A stretch of 5,634 nucleotides of DNA. Origin: Desulfuromonadaceae bacterium. GTDB lineage: Bacteria; Desulfobacterota; Desulfuromonadia; Desulfuromonadales; Geopsychrobacteraceae. A program made the position numbers and the translations under genes. The stretch's first letter is position 1. Each line of letters starts with the position of its first letter. Positions 1 through 5,062 of this stretch are shown one piece after another. The stretch covers positions 1 to 5,634 of the forward strand of contig WTCI01000220.1 of the NCBI GenBank assembly GCA_013138655.1, in the 5' to 3' direction. The notes under the pieces were generated by a model. It was not told where the DNA came from, did no database searches, and saw only the letters and a list, made by a program, of their open reading frames with translations.

Positions 1-58
1 CGGTTACCCATACACTCGCTTAGCAGGCGAGCACCATCGGCCTCTCGGTCACCTCTCC
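1..58 (-). tRNA. tRNA-Ser(GCU), 3' end cut off by window edge
   Basis: Read on the minus strand from 58, the sequence opens with acceptor strand GGAGAGG, then a D-arm, then a perfect 5-bp anticodon stem (bases 27-31 with 15-19) around loop CTGCTAA. The anticodon GCT is at 24-22, which decodes AGC/AGU serine codons. The bases left of 15 begin the long variable arm expected of a class II serine tRNA. The T-arm and 3' acceptor strand lie outside the window, so full pairing cannot be checked. It is the second serine tRNA downstream of serS, 250 nt after tRNA-Ser(UGA). I see no convincing promoter of its own, so it is probably transcribed with the upstream tRNA. Confidence 0.93.
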
Positions 59-104
59 GCATTGGTAAAGCTATTCAATTTTTAGTCAAGGGAGCAACTA
101 AGGT

Positions 105-168
105 TCGCTCCGCTTCGAATCCTGTCAAGATTCGTTTTATTTCTTTATGGCGGAGGAGGTAGGATTCG
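105..168 (-). repeat. 64-bp direct repeat, distal copy (tRNA-Ser end plus trailer)
   Basis: These 64 bases are identical to 266-329, offset 161 bp. In the minus-strand sense the unit starts inside the tRNA T-loop (CGAAT). It then covers the 3' T-stem strand, the 3' acceptor strand, the discriminator G and CCA, and continues 43 nt into the trailer. Bases 116-121 and 129-134 form a 6-bp hairpin with a 7-nt loop. Identity ends abruptly on the left at 104/265. On the right it continues weakly: after a 2-nt gap, five more bases match (169-173 with 332-336). Possible origins are an rtT-like tandem duplication behind a tRNA gene or a leftover attachment-site duplication. Confidence 0.93.
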
Positions 169-173
169 CCCAC
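148..173 (-). pseudogene. 3' tRNA-Ser(UGA) fragment within the distal repeat
   Basis: This segment copies the end of tRNA-Ser(UGA). It has GTGGG (173-169), a 5-nt loop CGAAT in place of the real 7-nt TTCGAAT, CCTAC, then CTCCTCC, G and CCA (150-148). The T-stem still pairs at all five positions, counting one G-U. Four bases just before it (177-174, CGGA) could pair with TCCG at the acceptor end, so the RNA could form a small acceptor/T-arm-like helix with a CCA tail. The 5' half of a tRNA, the anticodon arm and the variable arm are absent, so it is not a functional tRNA gene. Whether tRNA-processing enzymes recognise it is unknown. Confidence 0.75.
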
Positions 174-179
174 TCCGTC

Positions 180-262
180 ACCGGCATCATGCCGGTTCCT
201 GCGTCGGTTCCCCTGCGCTCGCTGCCGCGGACATCCTGTCCGCTTTTCTGACATTAAGTCAG
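180..262. repeat. Cluster of three short perfect hairpins in the tRNA spacer
   Basis: Three perfect inverted repeats lie in a row. The first is 180-187 with 189-196 (8 bp around a single base). The second is 227-233 with 237-243 (7 bp, 3-nt gap). The third is 248-252 with 258-262 (5 bp, 5-nt gap). Counting the hairpins inside the flanking direct repeats (116-134 and 277-295), the 250-nt spacer holds five stems. There is no plausible open reading frame. The second stem is followed by four Ts on the plus strand only, so it does not look like a terminator for the minus-strand tRNA transcript. It may be a structured trailer RNA or a mosaic of REP-like palindromes. Confidence 0.7.
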
Positions 263-265
263 CGC

Positions 266-329
266 TCGCTCCGCTTCGAATCCTGTCAAGATTCGTTTTA
301 TTTCTTTATGGCGGAGGAGGTAGGATTCG
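266..329 (-). repeat. 64-bp direct repeat, tRNA-proximal copy
   Basis: This is the parental-looking copy of the repeat at 105-168. Bases 309-329 belong to the intact tRNA-Ser(UGA), and 266-308 are its immediate trailer. The trailer contains a 6-bp hairpin (277-282 with 290-295). It also contains a 10-base segment (275-284) that is the exact reverse complement of 322-331 in the tRNA T-arm, so the trailer could pair with the T-loop and 3' T-stem strand in the primary transcript. No T-run follows the hairpin on the minus strand, which argues against intrinsic termination directly after the tRNA. Confidence 0.9.
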
Positions 330-394
330 AACCCACGGAACTTTCGTTCAACGGTTTTCAAGACCGCCGCCTTAAGCCACTCGGCCACTCCTCC
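309..394 (-). tRNA. tRNA-Ser(UGA)
   Basis: This is a complete class II serine tRNA with the CCA encoded in the DNA (311-309). Acceptor stem GGAGGAG (394-388) pairs fully with CTCCTCC (319-313), followed by discriminator G (312). The anticodon stem has five pairs, one of them G-U, around loop CTTGAAA. Anticodon TGA lies at 360-358 and decodes UCA and related serine codons. The variable arm is a 4-bp stem with a GAAA tetraloop. The T-arm GTGGG/CCTAC encloses the canonical TTCGAAT. The gene lies 97 bp downstream of serS on the same strand and has its own candidate promoter in that gap. Confidence 0.97.
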
Positions 395-440
395 GGAGCC
401 TTACATCTTACAGTATTTTTCTAGTTCGAAAAACCGGCGG

Positions 441-469
441 ATCATAACGAAATTCGCGACAAATTGCAA
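441..469 (-). promoter_or_regulatory. Candidate sigma-70 promoter for tRNA-Ser(UGA)
   Basis: On the minus strand, a -35 box TTGCAA (469-464) is separated by exactly 17 bp from a -10 box TATGAT (446-441). Transcription would start near 434, leaving a leader of about 40 nt before the tRNA 5' end at 394 for RNase P to remove. No clear terminator separates this site from the end of serS, so readthrough from serS could also contribute. The call rests on box similarity and spacing only. Confidence 0.6.
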
Positions 470-491
470 GTAGAAACCGGATTTACGCTGG

Positions 492-1763
492 TTACTTTTC
501 GATCTTTTCTAAACCACCCATGTATGGCTTGAGGACTTCAGGGATCAGCACCGACCCATCAGCCTGCTGGTAATTCTCAAGGACTGCCAGCAGGGTGCGC
601 CCGACCGCCAGCCCCGAACCGTTGATGGTGTGAACCAACTCAGGCTTCTTCGCTCCGTCGCGGCGGAAGCGGATCGATGCTCGCCGCGCCTGGAAATCAC
701 GGAAATTGGAACAGGAGGAAATTTCCCGGTAGCAATCCTGTCCCGGCAACCAGACCTCGATATCGAACGTCCGGGCCGCCGAAAAGCCGATGTCGCCGGT
801 GCAGAGATCGACCACCCGGTAAGGGAGCTTGAGCAGCTGCAACACCTTCTCGGCATTCTGCAGCAGTGCTTCCAGTTCGGCATCCGAATCTTCCGGACGG
901 GCAAACTTCACCAGTTCGACCTTGTTGAACTGATGCTGCCGGATCAGACCGCGGGTGTCCCGCCCGTGCGAGCCGGCCTCTTTCCGAAAACAGGGGGTGT
1001 AGGCGGCATAACAGAGCGGTAAATCCTTCTCGCTGAGAATTTCATCACGGTGGATGTTGGTCACCGGCACTTCCGCGGTCGGAATCAGGAACAGGTCAAC
1101 CTCTTCGGTATGAAACAGGTCGCTCGCGAATTTCGGCAACTGCCCGGTCCCGGTCATGGTTGCCCGATTGACCAAAAAGGGAGGCAAGGTTTCGGTGTAG
1201 TGATGCTCACCGGTGTGCAGATCAAGCATGAAGTTGATCAGCGCCCGCTCCAGCCGCGCCCCGGCTCCGAAATAAAGCGCAAAACGGGCCCCGGACAGCT
1301 TGCTGGCCCGCTCGAAATCGAGAATCCCCAGATCTTCGCCGACATCCCAGTGAGCCTTGGCCGCAAAATCAAAGGACGGCTTTTCACCCCAAACCCGGAT
1401 CTCGACATTGTCCTCCTCGGAAGAGCCGACCGGGCTTGCTTCGTGCGGTATGTTCGGGAGACCCATCAGCAGGTCACTCAGCTGCTCTTCGACCACGCGC
1501 AGCAGGTCATCCAGCTGCTTGATTCGCGCCGAGACTTCCTTCATCCGAGCAATCTCACCCTGGACCCGGCTCTTATCCTTGGTCCGGCCGATCAGGGCAG
1601 AAACTTTATTCTTCTCCGCCTTGAGTGCCTCCCCTTCGCTGAGCAGTTCACGCCGCTGCTGATCAAGCTGCTGAAAACCGGAGAGATCGATGCTGCCGTT
1701 CCGGGTGGAAAGAGCTTTTTCAGCCGCTGCAAAATTTTCACGTAAGTATTTAATATCGAGCAT
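492..1763 (-). CDS. serS: Seryl-tRNA synthetase
   Basis: This cytoplasmic class II aminoacyl-tRNA synthetase activates serine with ATP and loads it onto tRNA-Ser. The 423-residue length is normal for bacterial SerRS. Residues about 28-100 are charged, heptad-like helices matching the antiparallel coiled-coil arm that grips the long variable arm of tRNA-Ser. The catalytic core shows the TAE serine-binding segment (229-231), motif 2 starting at [14 protein letters not shown] (259-272), [16 protein letters not shown] (346-361), and motif 3 with NGSG (381-384) and the invariant Arg at 389. Start ATG 1763-1761 is preceded by AGGAG with a 6-nt gap, so the start is secure. It lies 90 bp downstream of the HD-domain gene, with its own candidate promoter in between, and directly upstream of two serine tRNA genes. 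The sequence resembles Geobacter SerRS from memory. Confidence 0.98.
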   Translation of the reverse strand: MLDIKYLRENFAAAEKALSTRNGSIDLSGFQQLDQQRRELLSEGEALKAEKNKVSALIGRTKDKSRVQGEIARMKEVSARIKQLDDLLRVVEEQLSDLLMGLPNIPHEASPVGSSEEDNVEIRVWGEKPSFDFAAKAHWDVGEDLGILDFERASKLSGARFALYFGAGARLERALINFMLDLHTGEHHYTETLPPFLVNRATMTGTGQLPKFASDLFHTEEVDLFLIPTAEVPVTNIHRDEILSEKDLPLCYAAYTPCFRKEAGSHGRDTRGLIRQHQFNKVELVKFARPEDSDAELEALLQNAEKVLQLLKLPYRVVDLCTGDIGFSAARTFDIEVWLPGQDCYREISSCSNFRDFQARRASIRFRRDGAKKPELVHTINGSGLAVGRTLLAVLENYQQADGSVLIPEVLKPYMGGLEKIEK

Positions 1764-1804
1764 GATTTACTCCTGTAAACAACCTTTATCCGAGCGAACA
1801 AAAG

Positions 1805-1833
1805 TTGATAACACTTCTCCCCGAAAGGGTCAA
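1805..1833 (-). promoter_or_regulatory. Candidate serS promoter
   Basis: On the minus strand, TTGACC (1833-1828, five of six consensus bases) and TATCAA (1810-1805, four of six) are separated by 17 bp. The site lies in the 90-bp gap between the HD-domain gene and serS and would give a leader of about 35 nt. That is too short for a T-box or other large riboswitch. serS may be expressed both from here and by readthrough from the upstream gene. Confidence 0.45.
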
Positions 1834-1853
1834 GGATTGTGGTTTTCCAGCTC

Positions 1854-2429
1854 TCACTCGCTACCACCCTTGATCCACCATTCGTGATCATCATCAAACC
1901 ACCACTTCGACGAGTCCGTTTCCCAGATCGTCTCCGCCAGTTGCTTCGCCACCTCGGTCTGCAACCGCTGCAGTGAAAACGGGTACCACTCATCGGCGTA
2001 ACGATTGCCGAGATCCTTGTACTCCTTCAGCGACAGCACCATCTCCAGTTGATCGGCATCATGGGCCAGTTTCGCTTCGTGAGTTTCCTTGGCCATGAAC
2101 TCCAGAAGGGTGCTGCGATAGTCATCTCCGAAGGGCAATTGTCGGGCCAGATCCTCGACCGCTTTTTCCTCGTCCGGCTTGACGTATTTCTTGTTGACGT
2201 AATTCAGATCGCCGATCCGGGCCTCGGGGATATCGTGGAACAGGCAGAGCTGCAACACCCGGCCGACATCTGCCTGGCCATCCATTTGCGCCAGAGTGTA
2301 ACCGATCATCGCGGCGCGAAAACTATGCTCGGCCACCGATTCTGCCCCGGATCCAAGAAACTGAAAACCGGTCCGCGGCGTGCGCTTGAGCATGCCGACC
2401 TCAAATAGAAAGTTAGCTATATTTTTCAT
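1854..2429 (-). CDS. HD-domain phosphohydrolase (YfbR/HDDC2-like)
   Basis: This 191-residue soluble protein has the HD metal-dependent phosphohydrolase fold. The ligands appear in the expected order: His35 (in SVAEHS), His65-Asp66 (in CLFHDIPEARIGD), Glu69, Asp74, and a late Asp in AHDADQLE (124 or 126). The H...HD..E....D...D pattern and the size match the HD_3 family, which includes E. coli 5'-deoxynucleotidase YfbR and eukaryotic HDDC2. Those dephosphorylate deoxynucleoside monophosphates, so a nucleotide-pool role is plausible but substrate is not proven by motifs. The C-terminal tail is tryptophan-rich (W176, W177, W184, W185). ATG 2429-2427 is preceded by AGGAG (2441-2437) with a 7-nt gap. 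It lies 90 bp upstream of serS on the same strand, possibly as an operon. Confidence 0.85.
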   Translation of the reverse strand: MKNIANFLFEVGMLKRTPRTGFQFLGSGAESVAEHSFRAAMIGYTLAQMDGQADVGRVLQLCLFHDIPEARIGDLNYVNKKYVKPDEEKAVEDLARQLPFGDDYRSTLLEFMAKETHEAKLAHDADQLEMVLSLKEYKDLGNRYADEWYPFSLQRLQTEVAKQLAETIWETDSSKWWFDDDHEWWIKGGSE

Positions 2430-2452
2430 ACAGGTTCTCCTATAGCGTCCGT

Positions 2453-2574
2453 AGACTTCTCAAAAAGGGTCAGATGCAAGGCTTGCGAAAATCCGAACCA
2501 TGAGGCGTAGTGAAAGCTACGTCGAATGGTGAGGATCGAGCGTAACGCCGCAGATGGCTCTTTTTCAGAAGCCT
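2453..2574. repeat. 122-bp imperfect palindrome, MITE/REP-like element
   Basis: The two halves are symmetric about 2513/2514, with 36 of 61 positions complementary by hand count. Matching is strongest at the ends and at the centre. The first 17 bases (2453-2469) match the reverse complement of the last 17 (2558-2574) at 14 positions. The centre is a perfect 5-bp stem (2506-2510 with 2517-2521) around a 6-nt loop. The element fills nearly all of the gap between the transporter stop (2583) and the HD-gene ribosome-binding site. It has no reading frame of note. I recall closely similar dispersed palindromes in Geobacter and Desulfuromonas genomes, but that is memory and not a search. As RNA it would form a long hairpin and could affect readthrough between the two genes. 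Confidence 0.75.
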
Positions 2575-2582
2575 TTTCAACC

Positions 2583-3467
2583 CTACCCAAGCCAGACCAA
2601 CACCACGCCGGCCAAAATCAGCCCCGATGAGGCCAGCCGAATCCGTCCACAGGATTCACCGAGAAACAACAGTCCGATCAAGACGCCGATCAACAGGCTG
2701 ACCTGCCGGACCGGTACCGCATAACTGACCGGCGATAATTGCAGTCCGAAGCGGAACGAAAGAAAGGAGGCGAGCATCACCGGCCCCGACCAGAGCACCA
2801 GCTTGCGACTCTGCCGCCACTCCTCCAGAATCCTCCCTCGATAGCGGGAACGCAACAGGTTCAGGCTCATAAAGCCGAGCATGAAGAAGACCAGCACGTA
2901 GGTAAAATGATAGGCGGAATAGTTATCGACCCCGGTCTTGTCGATAATCGCACCGATCGAGTAGATAAAACCGGCCAGCAGGGCAGCCTGTACTGAACGG
3001 TTGCCGAGCTGCGAAAAGGGGCGCAGAATTTCATCCTTGGACAACCTGCGCAACTGGATACAATAGGCCCCCGCAACGATCAGCAGGATTCCCGCCACGC
3101 CTACCGGGGACAGACTCTCACCAAGCAGCAACACCCCCCAGATCGGTACGTATAACATGGCCGTCTGCGCCAGGGGGTAAGTGATCGACAGGTCCCCTTC
3201 ACGGTAGGCGACACCGGTGAACCAGTGATAGAAAACAAAGCAGACCGCCGCCGAGGCTGCCAGCGACAAGAAGCGGAAGGAAAGTTCAGGTAAACCGCTC
3301 CCGGAACCGAACATGAAAACGCTCATCATGCTCCAGGAACAGACAAACATCCACCAGATAAAGATGGTCTTGTCGCGACTCTGCTTCACCAACAGATTCC
3401 AGAGCGCGTGCATCAGTGCGGAGAAAACGATCAGCAATAAAGCAAAGCTATCCATGGCGGGCATCAT
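2583..3467 (-). CDS. EamA/DMT-superfamily membrane transporter
   Basis: This 294-residue integral inner-membrane protein has about ten hydrophobic helices: roughly 7-27, 34-53, 66-84, 96-114, 121-138, 159-177, 185-204, 223-243, 248-268 and 276-293. It is built as two EamA repeats. Each ends in the family hallmark, a helix closing with LGES (115-118 and 269-272) followed by a Gly-rich final helix. Members of the drug/metabolite transporter superfamily export or import amino acids, sugars or other metabolites. Nothing in the sequence or in its neighbours fixes the substrate. Three in-frame ATGs lie at residues 1, 2 and 5, and none has a clear Shine-Dalgarno sequence, so the start is uncertain by a few codons. 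It is transcribed away from fumC and separated from the HD gene by the 122-bp palindrome. Confidence 0.88.
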   Translation of the reverse strand: MMPAMDSFALLLIVFSALMHALWNLLVKQSRDKTIFIWWMFVCSWSMMSVFMFGSGSGLPELSFRFLSLAASAAVCFVFYHWFTGVAYREGDLSITYPLAQTAMLYVPIWGVLLLGESLSPVGVAGILLIVAGAYCIQLRRLSKDEILRPFSQLGNRSVQAALLAGFIYSIGAIIDKTGVDNYSAYHFTYVLVFFMLGFMSLNLLRSRYRGRILEEWRQSRKLVLWSGPVMLASFLSFRFGLQLSPVSYAVPVRQVSLLIGVLIGLLFLGESCGRIRLASSGLILAGVVLVWLG

Positions 3468-3497
3468 AGCGGATGGCCAGCGGGAAAGAAAGTCGCT

Positions 3498-3525
3498 TTG
3501 ACAGTGGCGCCAAGCACGCTATTCT
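3498..3525 (+). promoter_or_regulatory. Candidate fumC promoter
   Basis: A perfect -35 box TTGACA (3498-3503) is followed after 16 bp by TATTCT (3520-3525, four of six -10 consensus bases). Transcription would begin near 3532, giving a leader of about 40 nt that carries the fumC ribosome-binding site AAGGA (3563-3567). The site lies in the 106-bp gap between fumC and the divergent transporter gene. No equally good promoter is visible for the transporter on the other strand. Confidence 0.55.
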
Positions 3526-3573
3526 AAAGAAGTAGATTCCAACTTCCGAGCTTAAAAGCAAAAAGGACTTCCC

Positions 3574-4962
3574 ATGGATGGATACCGTATCGAACAAGAC
3601 TCTTTAGGCGAGATGCAGATTCCGGAAGATGCCCTCTACGGTGCGCAGACGGCCCGTGCTGTCGACAATTTTCCGATCTCCGGCATCCCCCTGCCGCAAC
3701 CGATGATCCGTGCTCTCGGCCGGATCAAAAAGCACGCGGCACAGACCAATCGGGAACTCGGACTATTGTCCGCCGAGGCGGCTGACGCCATCATGCGCGC
3801 CGCAACCGAAGTGGTCGAGGGGCAGCTTGACGCGCATTTTCCGGTCGACATTTTCCAAACCGGCTCCGGGACCAGCAGCAACATGAACGCCAACGAGGTA
3901 ATCGCCAACCGCGCCGCCCGCCTGCTCGGCCAGCCGATCGGCAGCAAGGCGATCCATCCCAACGATCAGGTCAACCTCGGCCAGTCGAGTAATGATGTCT
4001 TCCCCAGCGCCATCCATCTTGCCTGTGCCGAACAACTGCATAAACAACTGCTCCCAGCCCTGGAGCAATTACTGCAAGGCCTGGCGGAAAAGACCGAAGA
4101 GTTCAAAGACATCCTGAAAATCGGCCGCACCCACCTGCAGGATGCCACCCCAATCAAACTGGGGCAGGTTTTTTCCGGCTATGCCCGGCAGGTGGAACTG
4201 ACCCATGAAAGGCTCTCCGTCAACTCCAGCGGCCTCTACGAACTGCCCCTCGGCGGCACTGCCGTCGGCACCGGCATCAACACCCACCCGGAGTTTGCCG
4301 CCAGAACCATCGCCGCCATCGCCCGCGAAACCCGCCTGCCGTTCAGGGAAGCGAACAATCACTTTGAAGCACAGGGCGCCAAGGATGCCCTGGTCGGCAC
4401 CAGCAGCAGCCTCAAAGACTGTGCCATCAGCCTGTTCAAGATCGCCAACGACATCCGTTTTCTGGCCAGCGGACCGAGGTGCGGCATCGGTGAGTTGATC
4501 CTCCCGGCAGTGCAACCGGGCAGTTCGATCATGCCGGGAAAAATTAACCCGGTGATGGCTGAATCACTGATGCAGGTCTGTGCCCAGGTGGTCGGCAACG
4601 ATGCCACTGTTGCCCTCTGCGGGCTATCGGGGAATTTCGAACTGAACGTGATGATGCCGGTCATGGCCCATAACATTTTGCAGAGTATCGAACTCCTCAG
4701 CAACGGCATCCTGGCCTTTGATGAAAAATGTCTGACCGGTCTGCAGGCCGATGAAAAACGTTGTACTGATCTGCTGGAGCAAAGCCTGGCTCTGGTCACC
4801 GCTCTGGTTCCGGAAATCGGTTACGATCGCGCCGGCGACCTGGCCAAGCAGGCCCACAAAACCGGCCGGACATTAAGAGAACTGGCGCTGGAAGATGGGA
4901 TCGCTGCCGAAGTCCTGAATAAACTACTCGATCCAACTTCGATGACAGAACCGAAAAGCTGA
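3574..4962 (+). CDS. fumC: Class II fumarate hydratase
   Basis: This enzyme interconverts fumarate and L-malate in the cytoplasm as part of the TCA cycle. It is oxygen-stable and has no iron-sulfur cluster. The 462 residues are close to the 467 of E. coli FumC. Visible motifs of the fumarase/aspartase superfamily are TGSGTSSNMNANE, HPNDQVNLGQSSNDVFP, GRTHLQDATP (His187, equivalent to E. coli His188), GGTAVGTGINTHPE and the signature GSSIMPGKINP (316-326). Ser318 of the signature matches the E. coli catalytic loop serine in number. DALYGAQTARAVDNFPIS near the N-terminus and SGPRCGIGE before the signature favour fumarase over aspartate ammonia-lyase. ATG 3574 has AAGGA six bases upstream. It converges on the ribonuclease D-like gene across a probable terminator. 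Confidence 0.96.
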   Translation: MDGYRIEQDSLGEMQIPEDALYGAQTARAVDNFPISGIPLPQPMIRALGRIKKHAAQTNRELGLLSAEAADAIMRAATEVVEGQLDAHFPVDIFQTGSGTSSNMNANEVIANRAARLLGQPIGSKAIHPNDQVNLGQSSNDVFPSAIHLACAEQLHKQLLPALEQLLQGLAEKTEEFKDILKIGRTHLQDATPIKLGQVFSGYARQVELTHERLSVNSSGLYELPLGGTAVGTGINTHPEFAARTIAAIARETRLPFREANNHFEAQGAKDALVGTSSSLKDCAISLFKIANDIRFLASGPRCGIGELILPAVQPGSSIMPGKINPVMAESLMQVCAQVVGNDATVALCGLSGNFELNVMMPVMAHNILQSIELLSNGILAFDEKCLTGLQADEKRCTDLLEQSLALVTALVPEIGYDRAGDLAKQAHKTGRTLRELALEDGIAAEVLNKLLDPTSMTEPKS

Positions 4963-4972
4963 AACCGCTTTC

Positions 4973-5048
4973 GCCACCAAGACGCCAAGGACACCAAGGA
5001 CACCAAGAAAGGAAAAACGAATAATACTTTTCCTGGTGACTTGGTGGC
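4973..5048. terminator. Repeat-rich dyad, probable bidirectional terminator
   Basis: A perfect 9-bp inverted repeat, GCCACCAAG (4973-4981) with CTTGGTGGC (5040-5048), encloses a second 6-bp one, GGAAAA (5011-5016) with TTTTCC (5028-5033). The left arm also holds four CCAAG motifs at 8-9-bp spacing, including two exact adjacent copies of GGACACCAA (4989-4997 and 4998-5006). Several pairing registers with the right arm are therefore possible. It sits in the 100-bp gap between the stops of two converging genes, where a two-way terminator is expected. No long T-run follows the outer stem, so efficiency as an intrinsic terminator is uncertain. Similar CACCAAG-rich repeats occur between genes in many environmental bacteria, from memory. 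Confidence 0.6.
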
Positions 5049-5062
5049 TGATTTCACCCGGA

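Noticed and set aside
59..104. Separate promoter for tRNA-Ser(GCU)
   Set aside because: A TTGACT box occurs on the minus strand at 88-83, but the best -10 at normal spacing (TACCAA) matches only three consensus bases and would start at or inside the tRNA.
227..247. Intrinsic terminator for the tRNA transcript
   Set aside because: The 7-bp stem is followed by TTTT only on the plus strand, and no gene is transcribed into it from that side. On the minus strand it is followed by GC-rich sequence.
105..329. Boundaries of an integrated genetic element at tRNA-Ser
   Set aside because: The direct repeats look att-like, but only 97 bp lie between them and there is no integrase or cargo. It is kept only as an alternative explanation in the findings.
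105..329. CRISPR array
   Set aside because: There are only two 64-bp repeats, far too long for CRISPR repeats, and they contain tRNA sequence. No cas genes are present.
1050..1745. A 231-codon open frame on the plus strand opposite serS
   Set aside because: It is fully antisense to a clear serS gene, shows no recognisable domain, and its composition mirrors the GC-rich codon positions of serS.
1764..1853. Serine T-box or riboswitch leader upstream of serS
   Set aside because: The gap is 90 bp and the likely leader about 35 nt. I find no T-box sequence and no terminator/antiterminator pair.
4069..4515. A 148-codon open frame on the minus strand opposite fumC
   Set aside because: It lies wholly inside fumC, is Gly/Ala/Asp-rich as expected of an antisense shadow, and has no independent start signals or domain.
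3574..4962. Aspartate ammonia-lyase instead of fumarase
   Set aside because: The superfamily motifs are shared, but the N-terminal DALYGAQT segment, GRTHLQDATP context and SGPRCGIGE region fit FumC better.
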